Source: Mytilinidion resinicola
Lineage: Eukaryota; Ascomycota; Dothideomycetes; Mytilinidiales; Mytilinidiaceae
NCBI RefSeq assembly: GCF_010093595.1
Contig: NW_022985437.1
Coordinates: 1,638,761 to 1,702,760, forward strand
Reading direction: 5' to 3'
DNA length: 64,000 nucleotides
A program made the position numbers and the translations under genes. Positions 1 to 12,571 of the stretch are shown here, one piece after another (within the stretch, counting starts at the first letter, position 1; every line of letters begins with the position of its first letter). Under the pieces are notes generated by a model. The model had not been told where the DNA came from. It made no database searches and worked only from the letters and a program-made list of their open reading frames with translations.

Positions 1-2741
1 CGAGACCGCTGTAAATCTCTCGGCGATTAAGAGCACCTCCAGCCTTCAGGAAGAAGTCAATCAAGTCGGTATTGAAAGTGTTGATAGCTGCTCGGAGGGG
101 TAGACCGTAAAGATCTTCCTTGTCACTGACATCATTCCTTGTTGAGATTGCTTGAAGAAGAATGTCCAAGGTATCCGTGTCCTTGTTTAATACAGCAGCA
201 GAAAGAGCTTTAGTATCAAACGGCGTGGCGCCGAGCTCGAGAAGACGGGCGGCCAATGAGGTGTTCCTCCTGAAAACTGCTACTTTCAATGGACTACCAC
301 GTCTAAGGGACTTGTTGATGTCCGCGTTGTTGTTCAAGAGCAGCTCAACGATATCCAGGCTCTCGTTGTCTATCGCGCGGATCAAAGGTGTCCACTCGAA
401 ATTTCCGTCAGCAAGATTTACATCCATGCCCTTTTTCAGAAGGCTTTCGACCATTTCGTAGCCGACATGAGCATCATAAAATTCGACTGCCTCGCTGAGG
501 CAGCTTCCAGGGAGTTCTGTGTCTCTTCCTAAGATGAGACGAAACACTTCGAGATTTTCGCATTCGATTGAAGTCTGAAGAGCATTTTCTTCGCATTCCT
601 TAAGTACGCTCGCGTCCAAGACTTTGTCCAGAAGTAACTGAACAAGCCAAATTTTACCCGTTGCGACAGCGGATCGAAAAAGGTTAGGATCGTCACAAGA
701 TGCCCCAGAGCCGAGCAGTACTCGAATAATAACATCATTCTTGGTGTCGATTGCCGCTTCCAGTGATGCTTTGGGGCGGAGGTAGCTATCGTCATCGTCT
801 TCTTCTTCTTCTTTTAAAAATGTAGGTGGACTGGCTTTGGCACCAAGACTGAGAAGATATATCACCATGTTCAAGTCCTCCTTGCGAACGTACTTCGTGA
901 GGGCAGTCTCTCCACGGCGGTCAACTGAGTCGATGTCAGCACCAGCTTCGAGGAACTCTTCGACAAGACTTCTATTTCCTGTATCAGCTGCCATGGAAAG
1001 AACTCCGCGGGGACGACCGTCAAAGCCTTCAAAGTTGAGGCATGCTCCAGCCTCTCTGAGAAGTTCGATAAGAACTGTATTTTCATTCTGAATGGCAATT
1101 TCAAGAGCACTAGGAAAAGCACATTCCCGGTCCTCCGGTTCGTAGACAGAATTGACATCTGAGCCTGCGCTGAGAAGAATCTGGACAAGTTCTACGTTCT
1201 CATATATCACCGCAACTTCCAAAGGAGTTTGCTGGTCGTAACTGATGTCCGATCTCCAGTTGAGATCGACGTTTTCTTCAACTAACAGTTTTACTGATTC
1301 GACCTGTCTGGCACGTATTCCCTCCAGGAGAGCTGGTGCCAGCATTTCGGAACACTGTTCGAAACGGTTCAAAGCATACCTGATGAGTAATTTGTGTTCT
1401 TCAAGTAGTAGTTTCACCAAGTCGACCTGTCCGGTACTTACTCCCTCCTGGAGAGCTGATGCCAGCATCTTGGAACGCTGTTCGATATTATTCGAAGCAT
1501 ACCTGATGAGTAATTTGGTGAGGTCAAGATTGCGCATCGACACGACGCGCTCGACGTGATGAGGTAAGATGAGATGGCCGATATCAAAGCTCATCTCGGA
1601 AATAATTCCTCGAATCAGATTCTCGTCGGCAGCGTTCAAAGCAGGTTCCCAAACTGCTTCAGCCAAGGCGCATATGGTAGGCTCTTTGGATCTAAGAAGT
1701 CTTTCGAAATGTTTGAGATTCTCCGGGATGCAGCACCATTTGACTGCTAGTTGTTCGTACAGATCTCTTCTTTTGTAATCGTCAGTGTGAAGTTTGTTGG
1801 ATAGGACGTAAATAGCCATTTTGAGGAGGTGGATGGAGCTTGGCATCGACACCGTTGTACAAGTTTCCCTTGGCGTCAATGCAGGGCCGATGTCATATTC
1901 TTCTGGGGGTTTTAGTGTCGCAAGAGAGCCTCGGAGTCCCGCTATTTGGGCACTGAGTTTTTTTTGCGAGATAAGTTCTTCCTGGAAGACACTGGTGTGG
2001 CCACAATCCAAGATGGACCCAAATGTGGACCGAGGAGGGAGTTCCGAAATATCTGAATTTCTGAACAAGCTTGCTGGTTGATTTCCTCAGATAGGTAGAT
2101 GATTTGAACCTGGTGTACTTACCGAATGACCTCAATTGTGTCTGAAACCTTAAGCAAGGTAAAATTTGAATGGTATCAGAGGGTTGTACGCCGTAGATAA
2201 TGGAATCTGGTGTACAAATAGTCATTCCTGGCGGCGTCTTCGGAGAAGGGGCTGTATAAAATAAGTAAGTCACGGAAAAAGATCTGCGGCCACGCATGAA
2301 TACTTGAAGGTACTCGGAGCTGATAGAAACGGAGAAAGAAACGAATTGACATAACGAGACATACCTGTTTGAAACTTCTCGATGAAAGAGACATGATTGC
2401 TGGGTCGAGCGACTGCTTTCATGACCTTCTGCGGAGGTACAAGTTCACCATCCAGATACACCTCACTTTCTTTGCCTTCTCTTTTCCGCTTTTGCAGCTT
2501 GTGCCCAATTGCTTTCCATTGATCCGACTTGCTGTATTTCTTGAGTTGCCATTTTTTGAACTGGCGCTCGTATTGACCCTTTCTAGTACTGGTGAACATT
2601 CTGACTTTAGTATCGCTGGGTTTCTTACGTTGCTTTGAAGTTGATCGTGTCCATGAAGTCCATAACTTGCTTCAGAGGTTGGTTTTTTGATAGGTAAAGG
2701 TCTTCTATGGTCTCCTTGTGGAGTTCCCAGGGAAGCGACAT
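1..2741 (-). CDS. Clr5-domain ankyrin-repeat protein (3' end beyond the left edge)
   Basis: Exons 2629..2741, 2365..2588, 2123..2251 and <1..2052 join in one open frame. The introns are 40, 113 and 70 nt, all GT-AG. The N-terminus (about residues 1-60) is a Clr5 domain: LYLSKNQPLKQVMD in exon 1 runs into KGQYERQFKKW in exon 2. A linker ending KTPPGMTICTP is followed by a helical region and then ankyrin repeats, with repeated units such as TPLEVAV..ENVELVQILLSAGSDVN and TPLIRAIDNESLDIVELLLNNNADIN. At least 839 residues are present and the frame is still open at base 1. Two near-identical 40-residue units lie at bases 1279-1518 (see findings). The Clr5 domain is a fungal N-terminal module often joined to ankyrin or TPR repeats; its role is unsettled and the ankyrins suggest protein binding. 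Start chosen at the first ATG giving a complete Clr5 domain. Confidence 0.85.
1279..1518 (-). repeat. Tandem duplication of a 120-nt coding unit inside the Clr5-ankyrin gene
   Basis: Two adjacent units of 120 nt share long identical stretches. The encoded halves both start KLLIRYA, continue through an EQ..EMLA/SKMLA segment and end VKLLLEE / VKLLVEE. The 120-nt period preserves the reading frame. Confidence 0.85.
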
Positions 2742-3520
2742 ATCTACAGCAGTCAGGCCGTAAAGAAGTCTAGGACAGTAGACAGTAGAAGATAGAACCG
2801 GGTAAGAAGAGGTGTTGTTAGGCGAACTTCAATCATCTCACCGGGGGACGGTGCTCTTCATTTGAAGTGCGGCACAGCTGCAGCAAGGCTGAAGTGAACC
2901 TTGCCACGGGGCGTAATGCACGACGATTTTGGATCCAACCAATGAGGCCCAAACCTCGCATACGGATGCAGGGGCAAAACCGTGCACAGAAAATACGGTG
3001 AAGAGCCCTGGCAATGGAAACCTCGCCGTCAAGGACGGGACGTACGAAAGCCCGAGAACCACATTGCCTCTCATTGGGCGCACCCCAAATCTTTGCAAGC
3101 ACCTCCAATGTTTCAGTCGTCGTAGATCTTGGCAATCCACGTAGCTTGATGGCTTCCACCCGCTCGGACCACTGTCGTTCCAGCCGTATGCATGATATTG
3201 GATGTTGCCAAAATCTTGCATGGCGCCAATTTGTACCGCGACAATCGTGCAAATCCTAGGCTGTCCCCATTGGACACCCCCAAAATCTCTTTGCATTTTG
3301 TAGCTCTGAGCGGAGAGCATCGAGTAAGCTATAGCACTAGCGAATGTCTTCCTGCTCTGCCTTCGCGAGATGATGATGATTGGTTCGTCCCAAAATCCTC
3401 ATCGCCTGTCTTCCAAATATAAGCCCGATCGCGGTCTCTCGAAGAGGTTCCGAACGATGGTGCCTTCTCTTTGATCATCCTCAAGAGTCATAACACTTCT
3501 CCGCTCAAACCTCGCAACCC
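2742..3520. other. Interval without a confident gene
   Basis: Overlapping open frames of 139 and 160 residues run on the minus strand (2833..3252 and 2838..3320). I recognise neither. The first contains VEAIKLRGLPRSTTTETLEVL, which faintly resembles the start of an RRM fold, but no RNP motif follows. Probably the promoter and 5' region of the flanking genes, or a decayed sequence. Confidence 0.35.
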
Positions 3521-3829
3521 ATGGCGTTGTCCATAGAAGCTCTGATCGGTATCATGACCCTCCTGGTCACCTGTCCTCCATCCGTTCTGGTTGTTTGGCG
3601 GCTCTTCAAGCGTCGACGGCAAAATAGCGAAACCCTAGGTGTGTTTATAAGTCGTTCCTCAAGTAAACAACAGCTGACACAATCTCCATTGGCATCAGCA
3701 GGCATTCGGCAGCTGCACAGACGCCAAACATTCGCGTTCACGCGCGGTCAAACAATCACGATCGACAACATAGAGACGCTCATCGAGGCGGGTACATTGG
3801 GCCAATTGACCGGTTTGATGATCGATTAA
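3521..3829 (+). CDS. Small hypothetical single-pass membrane protein
   Basis: A 102-residue intronless protein. It opens with a hydrophobic stretch (about residues 5-27, IEALIGIMTLLVTCPPSVLVVW) followed at once by a basic stop-transfer cluster, FKRRR. The remainder is hydrophilic. This MxLSxEALIxxxTLLVTCPPS plus K/R cluster layout matches, from memory, small hypothetical proteins of many filamentous ascomycetes. No function is known to me. It stands alone, divergent from the Clr5-ankyrin gene. Confidence 0.55.
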   Translation: MALSIEALIGIMTLLVTCPPSVLVVWRLFKRRRQNSETLGVFISRSSSKQQLTQSPLASAGIRQLHRRQTFAFTRGQTITIDNIETLIEAGTLGQLTGLMID

Positions 3830-4358
3830 GTCCGCTTGCACATGGAATGAACAACACACGAGGAGAAATAGGGTCATGCTAGGTAGTGGGTGGTCCCGTC
3901 GGTTGTCGACATTTAGCATGCTTCGTTGGCGTGCTGGATGTGTTGGACTGGTGGTGAGCTTCATGTATTGTGAATCAATGTCAGCAGGCGTCTAAGAGTG
4001 TAGAGTCAACACACGCACCTCTGAAAGTTGAATAGCATGATTCTACGCTCTCGTAGCTCTATGATAGGTGCCCACGTTTTGGAGGCGGTATTGTTTCGAC
4101 GCATCCGGAAAATCGAAGACATGAGACGTCGTGGACTTGAACCTAAAACCATACTGTTGTCGATGATCCTCAAGCATGAAACGCTCATTACACACAAACG
4201 CTTTAGATGACACCATGGAGCTGATAAGGATGAAGATTAATATCAACAACCGACGACACCGTAGTACACCTAGTACACCATACCCAGCCGGCCACCTAGA
4301 CACCCAACCATAATAGCTAAGACGACTCTTCGACATCCAACATGCCCGCGCACCTACC
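3830..4358. other. Intergenic, nothing recognised
   Basis: 529 nt between the small membrane protein and the 3' end of the homeodomain gene. It contains only short frames that match nothing I know. Confidence 0.5.
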
Positions 4359-6275
4359 TTACCTCCAGTTAGCCAAGGCCAACAATCCTTCCACACATCC
4401 TAATTCCTCGCCACTAGAGACGCTGCGTACGCTAGAAGCGCCTTTACTACCCATGAACGAAGCAACCTCCTCATCATCGTCGGGACAAACGTTCTCTCCC
4501 TCCGCACCTTTGCTCTTCCGATTCGCCTTCAGTCTCTTTTCTCGATCCATCATGACACCAAGACTACTGCACTGACTCAAAATCTCCGTGTTCTCGCCTA
4601 GAATCTGCCGTGACCGGCGTTGGAATGCGGGCTGCGACTGAGAGCCTTTGGCGCGACCAGAATTTGGAGCCGGATCTTCAGGTTCCCAGTTCTCCTTATC
4701 GGACTCAGTTTGGGGAATCTCGAAGTCGTTCTCGTTGTCTTCGCCTTTTTCCTCCGATTTCGCTAATCCAGGCTCATTTGATCTTGATTGTAGCCGACCA
4801 TATGTTGTTGACGCTCGGACTAAACCCTTTTTGGCAACCTTTCCATCCTGCTTCGCTCTCTTCGAGTTTTCTCGCGATAGTAATGGGGTGTTCGTCCTAT
4901 TTGGGTTGGATCGGAGTGCTCCTCTGCTGTTTGCTCGAATCAAGCTGATGGCATCTGCTGCCGAGCCGCTCCCCTCTTGGTCGGCTTTCTCCGTCAAGGA
5001 ACTCCTAGCATCTGCATCGCACCAAAACTCCCATGCTCTGGAGTCGCGAGATCGTCCGATAGATGTTCGAGCGAATTTACTTGGTGGTCCCTGAGCACTC
5101 GCCTCTGCGAACCTATCATGAAGACCAGTCGCACTGTAGCTTCGGCGAAGCCCAGCAGAGCGTCCCTCGAAGACAGCTGGAGGGAGCTGACGGGACTTTG
5201 GCGGGGACGGCGATTCGTCGGCATCCGTGACCACACGAGCCTTGCCGTCAACGGTCATGGAAAGGCGCACATAGGAATGCGTGCGCTTCAATCCACGGGT
5301 CGAATTTTGCGGTTTGTCCGAAACTGCATTCGTAGGTATGGGTCCTAGCAAGTCGGTCTCCTGACTCTTGATGAACGATGCGTTACGTCTGTTTGCAAGA
5401 TATCCTGGTCGCAGTCCTTGCGCGGATTCCTGGGACGATGGCAGAGGTTGCGAGCAAGGTAATTCTGTTGGCGCTGTGTCGTACGACTGCGGATCTGTTG
5501 ATTGCACGTGGGTTGCATCTGTGGATTGCGTTTCTGCGTCTAACGTTTGCTGTGTTTGCGAGGGCTCTAGACTTGTGTCCAGACCCGCAGAGGAAGTAGT
5601 TGTGGTTGTGGGTGGCGGTAGATTCGCGGGCTCGGAAGCGGTCTGCGGACTGTCCTTCTCTTCAATATCGTGTTCTTGCGCGTCATCGTCGCGGTCCACG
5701 GCAACTTGCAGGCTGGGAGACATGGTTGCGGGGTGAGGGCCGTCGGAACTTGGGCCTGAAGAAGAGTACAGGTCATACGTCTGGGCGGGCTGGGATCTCC
5801 GGCGGTCGTTCTGGCGTTTGTTCTGAAACCAGATCTGACTGGTGGTTAGTCATGCGACATTAAAGCTGGTGGATAGTAACTGACCTGGACTTCCTTCTCT
5901 CCAAGCGCGACTCGACGGACTATATCTAGGCGCGTCGCTTTGTCTGGCTTCGGATTCCGCTGGTATTCTGCCTTCAATATGTCCTCATCTTCTTTGCTGT
6001 GGGCGAGTATGTAAGTATTGAACGTGTGGGGTAACTACTTCGGACGCGAGCAGCGCCAGCAACTACGCGTAGGCAAGTTGCCGACCGTCAACAAATACTA
6101 CGTACCTGGTGCGGCGACGCTTTTGACGAGCGAGTGGTTTGTTGTCCACGTCGGGAGGAAGATTGTTTTGTACGGTATTGGGAGAGTGGACCAGGAAAGC
6201 AAGGCCGCCTGAGGACGGACTAGAGCGTCTGTCGCAATTGGAGGCAGAGGAGGGCGGGGAAGAACTGTCGCTCAT
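4359..6275 (-). CDS. Homeodomain transcription factor, Yox1/Yhp1 type
   Basis: Exons 6106..6275, 5885..5996 and 4359..5834, with introns of 109 and 50 nt, give 585 residues. The homeodomain spans about residues 51-108: KRRRTS at its start, helix 2 around residues 77-87, and recognition helix WFQNKRQNDRRR with the invariant Trp at about 96 and Asn at about 99. Both introns fall inside the homeobox, so the domain only appears after splicing. The rest is Ser/Pro/Thr-rich and presumably disordered, with dispersed basic patches. The WFQNKRQNDRRR helix is the form seen in yeast and fission-yeast Yox1, co-repressors of G1/S genes; that role here is inference. Nuclear location expected. Confidence 0.85.
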
Positions 6276-8738
6276 GGTAGATGCGCAGAGTGCTTAAAGA
6301 TAGTCAAAGGGATGTGTTATTCTGAGCGTCTGGGGGTGGAGGAGCAAGGAATGTTGTGATCTGGGAGCGGAGGACCTTGAAAGGCGCGTCTGGGAACGCG
6401 CCGCGGGATGCTCGCTTCGGTCCGCAACGGCGTGGGCAAGACGCAATGGATCGGTGTGCCCGGACTCCTTTTTATGCACTTACATTGCGCGTGCACGGAG
6501 CCAGGAGTAGAATAAATAGAGAGCTGCTGCGCCTTCTTTGAGGCAGTGTTGACCGTCCATCACTCCAGCACATCGAACGGCTCTCAAGCTGGAGCATGAT
6601 CAAGAGGCAGATATGAAACATCGCAATGGGAACCGAAGCGCGGCACACAACAGTTAGCAGGCAAGTCCAGTCGCTGGAACAATACAAAGCTAGTGCCTGA
6701 CTTTTGCTAGAGCTGCTGCGTGTCACTGTTTCCTTCACGATTTTGGTGCGGTTGCACGTGATGCAGGTCTTGGCACCGCCAAACCACCGCCCTCTTCTCA
6801 CTTCTGCACACCCCGCACCACCCGTCACTGGCTGCAGGTCATTTCGGGCCTTTCGACTCACATACAGCGTTGGCAGACAGAATGGACCGGTCCAGGTGGA
6901 TCAGTCGAGCTGAAAGCCCACAGTCTTGTAGGCAGCACTGCGGCCTGCCTTTGCTCCTTCGCTTGGCGCCTTAGCCGTAAGATCGGGCTGAAGTTACGCA
7001 GTAAAAGCTGTTTCGCTGCCCATGAAGACGACTGACTGTGCTGCTGCTCATCTGACTTGTACTTGCGTAAGTCCTTCAAGGTTGAGTAAATCGAGTTCCT
7101 TATTACCCCGTCCAGGTGCTACTGTCCCACCGTGACCGGTATTGTCGCTCATCACCTCGCTTGTCTAGGCGGATGCCTTGTCTCTGTTCTCTCGTCTTAC
7201 CTTTTCCCTTCTTCGGTCAGCCTGAAGCCTGTTCGTAGCTTCCACCCTCTGCTCAGCTTGCCTTAGTCGCGCGTTTACTCGAAAGCTGCCGCAACGCCAT
7301 GCTCAATTGCCACTCATACCATGCGGGGATGCTATTACCAGTGGACGGGCACTCGGAGCTCTATGATTACAGGTCTACTAGCCACCGCGCAGGGCTTGGG
7401 ACTACCGGAAAGGATTCCTTGCATCCAACGAGCTTTTGGCATCTTTCTTTCTTCACCGGATTTTCGCCGGCCCCCATCTCTCCCTTCGACTCACAGCGTG
7501 GGGCCGCGAGTCTATTCGGGAATCTAAAGTGTAACCGGCATACTTCTAAAATTGCCCCAGTAGTTTATAGTTGGTGGCTCTTGGCCCCAACCCGGCTTCT
7601 TCGTCCCTATGGGCGCCACCAGATCGACTCCCTGGTATTAGACTAATTTCGGGCATCGATATGCTAGTCTCATTCCACGGAACGCGCCATTGATGGGCGA
7701 GATCAGTTTTATGGCGAGCCGCAGGATGCAGTTAGGGCTGAAACGTTCCGCATCGCGCCGCTCTAGCACACCATCTCAGCATTCCCCTGCGTTTGAAGAA
7801 CCGCCTTGCAAGCCTCACGTGGGCGCTCTGTAAGCCTTATATGTGATTCGATTGGTTTGAACCTTGGAAATGACAAGCCATGTGGGTACTGCGGTGGAAC
7901 TGTCAAGCAACGGTCGCACTTCGTCAATAAGGCCCGAGCCGCAGTTCACGCCTAAATTATCCTTCGGAAAGCAAAGACTAGGCATCAGGAGCAACTGTCA
8001 CTCCCTCCTCAAGTCTTTCGGTCAGGAGATCCCCACCCCACCCTACATCTGTCATTATGCACCTAGGCGACGCGATAGTGCGTTTCTCCTGCAAGTGGGG
8101 GCCGCGAATCAGAGTATAAGATTAGGGGTAGGACGACTTCCAAGGAGCGGAAGAGGCGTTGAACCAAGGCAACCGCACGTTCTTGCACCAGGTTGTTTCT
8201 AGAGTGACCGTTCTCCTGACCGTACCGGTCGAGTTTCCGACAATCCTTGATGTCCCGAGTAGCTGCTGGCCAGTAACTACCTCTACTTCCACAATTTTAC
8301 TAATCCGCTCTTAGGTTATACCATCGTGTGCTATGTGGAGGCAGGCGGACCTTGGCTTCTTGCTGCCTCTATTGGCTGCTTCTTTTTGCTGCTCTCATCT
8401 GTCACCCTCCCCTATCCATATCAGGGCCTGCTTCCCGACCTTTCTGTTTTCCACAAATGTACTAGCCCTCCTTTCCAGTGCCCTGAAGCCATCGTATGCT
8501 TCTCAATCCCTCTCACCGTTCACCCCAAGAACCCTGTGAGTCACGGGAAGCTGTCACTTTGCGCAACTGTTGGTGTCAGAGTGTCATCGTACCCTACCTT
8601 CGCCCTGAGGCTCACGCTGAAAAACTCTTCCCTGTCTGTACAACAGGCATAAATGGAAGGCCGTCGCAGAATCATCGAGCATTACCTTTAAAGAGCGGAT
8701 AACTTGAGCACACCAGCGCTCAACATATAGGAGCAACT
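6276..8738. other. Long gene-free interval
   Basis: About 2.5 kb separates the divergent homeodomain and NmrA-like genes. Several frames of 60-115 residues occur on both strands, but none shows a domain, plausible intron pairing or recognisable motif. A transcription-factor gene with a long promoter or 5' UTR is the simplest reading. Confidence 0.45.
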
Positions 8739-9812
8739 ATGTCCACGATGCGAATAGCAGTAGCAGGAACCTGTGGCCTAGCCACGATCATTTCCAAGAT
8801 AATTCAGGAGCACACCAGTCATCAGTTACTCGTTCTATCACGAACGGTGAGTTACGTTCTTTGTCCAGGACTCGTCCGTGAAACGATACTGTTTAGCAGT
8901 GTTTCATTTCATCGTCGCAAGTATGCTAATAGTGTTAGCCTCAACCTACTCTCACCTCACAAGGCTACCAGTGCCAAACCGTTGACTACAATGACCCATC
9001 TTCGATCCAGCATTCTTTAATGGGCGTAGACACTGTCATCTCGACTGTTACCGGCACCCCTCAGCTCAGGCTAATCGAAGCTGCTGTCCAAGCTCGAGTC
9101 CGTCGATTTGCTCCGGCGGAGTTCGAGGGACGTCCTTCTCTACGACCTGTGGGCGACCCATTGGATCGTGGAAGGGCCGCTGCTCTGGCGCTGCTGCAAC
9201 ATTACCGTGCATACATCCAGTCCACGGTCTTCGTTTGCGGCATCCTCTACGAACGTTTTGCCGTTGGGGGTCTTGCATCAGTCGGAATTGGTATCAGTTC
9301 AGGGGCTGGGGGCGAGGGAGACTACGTTCTGGATGCTCGCAACATGACGGCTCAGGCACCTGCGTACAGTCCTTCAGGTGGTTACACGAGCATTTCCATG
9401 ACTTCGGTGTACGACGTGGGACGATTCGTTGTGAGAGCTTTGGATATGACATCTTGGCCCGCTGAACTCACGATGTGCGGAGAAAGAGTTCTCGTATCCT
9501 CTTTGATCCAAACAGTCAAACAATGTAGAGGTACGTCGCTTGGTTGAGAAGTGGAGGCACCAGCTAATCTGCTATCAAGGAAGAGATTTCACGCACGTCC
9601 AGTGGCACAATCTCGGAACACTCAACTACGAATTGACTCTGGCACAGCTGGCTGGCGACCATGCGAGACAGAGACGCCTCCAAACACTCATCGCAACGGT
9701 AGAAGGACGATACGACTTCGCTGTGCCTGGTGCTCTCAATACGCAATTCCCGGACATACAACCCGAACCCTTCCGGAACTGGTTCGCTCGTAACTGGGTC
9801 GGTGTCCCTTAG
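8739..9812 (+). CDS. NmrA-like / isoflavone-reductase-like NAD(P)-binding protein
   Basis: Exons 8739..8846, 8939..9530 and 9580..9812, with introns of 92 and 49 nt, give 310 residues, the usual length for this family. The N-terminal MRIAVAGTCGLA is the Rossmann dinucleotide loop. It is followed after the first splice by GYQCQTVDYND, then GVDTVISTVTGTPQ, VRRFAPAEFEGRP and a C-terminal NLGTLNYELTLAQL, all standard landmarks of fungal NmrA-like proteins. The family covers atypical short-chain dehydrogenases and redox-sensing regulators, so the substrate cannot be told from sequence. The usual glycine before CGLA is a Thr, so cofactor binding may be altered. Confidence 0.85.
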
Positions 9813-10918
9813 GACCCAAGCCGTGGGGTCTCGGCCCCTACCACATGAAAGCTCCGGGGACGTGGTGGCGGAATAATCATGTTGCACCCTTGTCGTGGTT
9901 TAGTGTGGTAAGACGTCCACGCTGACGGCAATCGATTCAAATGTGGCTGTTCAGCTGAATCTTACATATGTCGCCCCAAAGAAGCCGCGATCGTGATGCT
10001 TTTGTGGTAGCGGCATTGCTTACCCCCCTCTCTGCATCATATACTTAGATAGTCTAGCAAGCGTTGGGCCCGATTGGGCTATGGAATTTTTCTGGTTTTG
10101 ATAGGTGGCATAGCAAGCGGGGGACAGGAGGCGTCCTAGGGAAATACTACTCTCACTTCTTTGGCCGTTCTACATCGATCGTCCTACGAACCATTATTCA
10201 AAATACCCCTCTTGCGTAGATCGTGCTTCTCACGAGACATGCAAAGGTTGGAGTGATATGCTCGTTGCGGACTCTGGCTGGTCACTGCGCTGAGTTCCCA
10301 ATTTGAATCCTGTCCTCGAATAACCTATCATGGCCTTTATCTGACGGTCAGCCATCAAATAGGACAGAGGACTTCCAGCGGCTGCTTGGGAACTTGAGAC
10401 ATGACAATTAGGTACACATGAACGCGATCTCGGGCATGCCAAGAGACGGGTGAGCTAACGACAATCGAGACAATGAAAAGCCTCAACCTCTCAAAAATGC
10501 GAAGATCATACACTGATCGCCGATTATGATCCACCGCTGTGGCGAGAAATCCCATGTCCTTGCCATGGAGTTTTCGCGAGTGTTCCGTGCGCCCATGCGG
10601 AATGCCGATTTTCGATGTGACGTAAACATGATCCACCATGGTCGACGTCAGGATGTACGCATTAAAACAGCTTGGATCTTCAACTTCTGAATACACAATA
10701 AAACCATTCAAAACACATTGTTCTGGTCTCCCCGAAGTCTTCTATATCGACTTTGTATTTCAAATTTCAACTCGGTGTAAGTTTCAGCTTTTTAAACACT
10801 GAAAGTGATAATCACTCTCGCGAGCTTCAAGTCTTTTACCACCATTGCCTCTTTCGATGCCTAACATCTCTTCGAATTCAAACCATTCAGTCTAACCCAT
10901 TCTCCAGCCACATCCACA
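9813..10918. other. Intergenic, promoter of the LEA-like gene
   Basis: 1.1 kb with no supported gene. The last 150 nt before the next ATG are pyrimidine-rich, as is common in fungal core promoters. Confidence 0.4.
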
Positions 10919-11349
10919 ATGCCTTCCAAGCAAGAAATCATCGACGAGCGCAAAGCCAACCTGCCTCTCCCCGAGCAACCTCCACATGCCTCGGACTGGA
11001 ATTCCCTGGATGAGCGAACCGTCAATGTCGGTTCTGGAGGTGTTTCAGCTGACATCTCAAGCTCCGATTCTTTGAGGGGCCCTGCGGCTGCAGACAGCGA
11101 TGTCCGGGTCGACGGTGAGGAGTACAAGTCTAACACTGTTGGTCGTGGTGCTGGTCGTGAGGGACAGGACAACCTAGGAGGACTCCCGAACGATGCGATT
11201 TCGAGGGACGCGAAGAACAAGTCGGCGACGGTGGATACGACTGGAAAGGACTACGGTAATACTCACCAGCTGGCATTGCGGTAGATATCTGTATTGACGC
11301 AGGAACAGGGTACCCACAGAAGAGCGACCCTAGCTCAGGCTTGCAGTAA
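10919..11349 (+). CDS. Small hydrophilic LEA-like protein
   Basis: Exons 10919..11255 and 11309..11349, with a 53-nt intron, give 125 residues. The splice replaces a spurious tail by YPQKSDPSSGLQ, a natural-looking end. The N-terminus MPSKQEIIDERK...LPLPEQPP..SDWNS is a pattern I recall from conserved fungal hypothetical proteins. Composition is Asp, Gly, Ser and Asn-rich, without Cys or a hydrophobic core, as in desiccation and stress hydrophilins. A second hydrophilic gene follows on the same strand after 459 nt. Function inferred from composition only. Confidence 0.8.
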
Positions 11350-11808
11350 GCCGCTATTTGAATGACTTTTGAGAGTGTACATTTGCGCTCAGGGACTTCA
11401 TGAAGCTTAGTCATTAAGACGGTTGGCAAGAGCTAGCCTGCAAGCTTGTACAAATAAAACACTTTCTGTTCAATCCAAATGCTTCCTCTCGATGACGTGA
11501 TATCGAGGTCCGCTTCGGAGCTTCTGCATGGGCGTGCTTATCAGCCATTGCCAAAGCTGTGGACCCTACCAAGCCCTTCTTCAGGGCTGTATTCCCATAA
11601 TCTAGGAGTCTTGTCTGTAGCGTGTGGCGTGCCTCCCGCAATAATTCATCAACCCAATAAGTGGAACCGGTGATGTCATATCAACGACACCAGCGATACC
11701 TCATGATAACTTCTCCTCGAACGTCAGTATCTTACATTGAATCGAAGCTCTCTGCTGAAAAGCCAAACATCCAATTCGAATCTTAATCAAACCCGGAGCA
11801 TTATCACA

Positions 11809-12571
11809 ATGTCTTCATACGGAACAAAGGTAAGATTGGCAGTCTGCGTTCACTTACTGTACACTTTATCTGTACGAAACAAAGCTGACACCTTCAAAGG
11901 TCACGAACGATCCATCAGCCAGCGACATCCAGGAGGCCGTGGGAACCGTCACATCAGATTCTCTCGCCGCCGAATCGCTGAAAGGCGATGGTCACTTCGC
12001 CGAAGGCAACCCCAAAGCGGCAGCAAGCTCGCAAAAGAGCGCTGGTAGCACAGCAAACAACCGCGACACTTCTGGCGCCACAACCCTCGACGCTGCTCCA
12101 GACGCAGAAGCTCGCGAAGCACAAGAGGAGTGGAGCGAGACCTCACAACTGAACGCTGGCCGTGGGCTCGGGAAAGACGCAGGACGAGGGCCCTCATACA
12201 ACACGCCAGCCGATGATGCACGAAACAATAGCGGAACCGGAACCGGAGAGTATAACACCACCACTGGTGGAAGTGGCGGTGTTGACCAAGCGCCGACGGG
12301 CGGGTATGCGGGCTCAGCTGAGCTAGGTCGAGATCAGGGCGAGTTTAAGCCGCATGGCAAAAACATCACCGAGGGCGGATTCGACAGCGGGGCGCCCAAT
12401 GCGAGCTTCCATCAGGAGATTGGAGGGAGCAAGGATCCAGGACGGCTTGCGGAGGCTAAGTTTGAGAACCAGAATGCGCAGAGTGGGTATGACGGTGGCA
12501 GTGGGCCGAGACAGTCTGAAGTGACAGGTGAGGGACAGTATAATACACTAAGGAGAGAGGAGGATGCCTAG
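11809..12571 (+). CDS. Hydrophilic Gly/Ala-rich LEA-like stress protein
   Basis: A 21-nt first exon (11809..11829, seven codons MSSYGTK) joins exon 11900..12571 across a 70-nt intron, giving 230 residues. The protein is almost wholly polar: repeated Gly/Asn/Ser/Asp stretches, no Cys or Trp-rich core, and no membrane segment. ATSD..AAESLKGDGHF and DAEAREAQEEW segments look helical, as in LEA proteins. The tiny first exon is typical of fungal stress genes. Pairing with the preceding hydrophilin suggests shared stress regulation, which is inference. Confidence 0.8.

Noticed and set aside
2838..3320. A 160-codon minus-strand frame as a gene
   Set aside because: No domain or splice partner, and it competes with an overlapping frame of similar length. 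Kept only as a remark in the interval entry.
7299..7646. A 115-codon plus-strand frame in the gene-free interval
   Set aside because: Composition looks random, with no motif and no plausible upstream or downstream exon.
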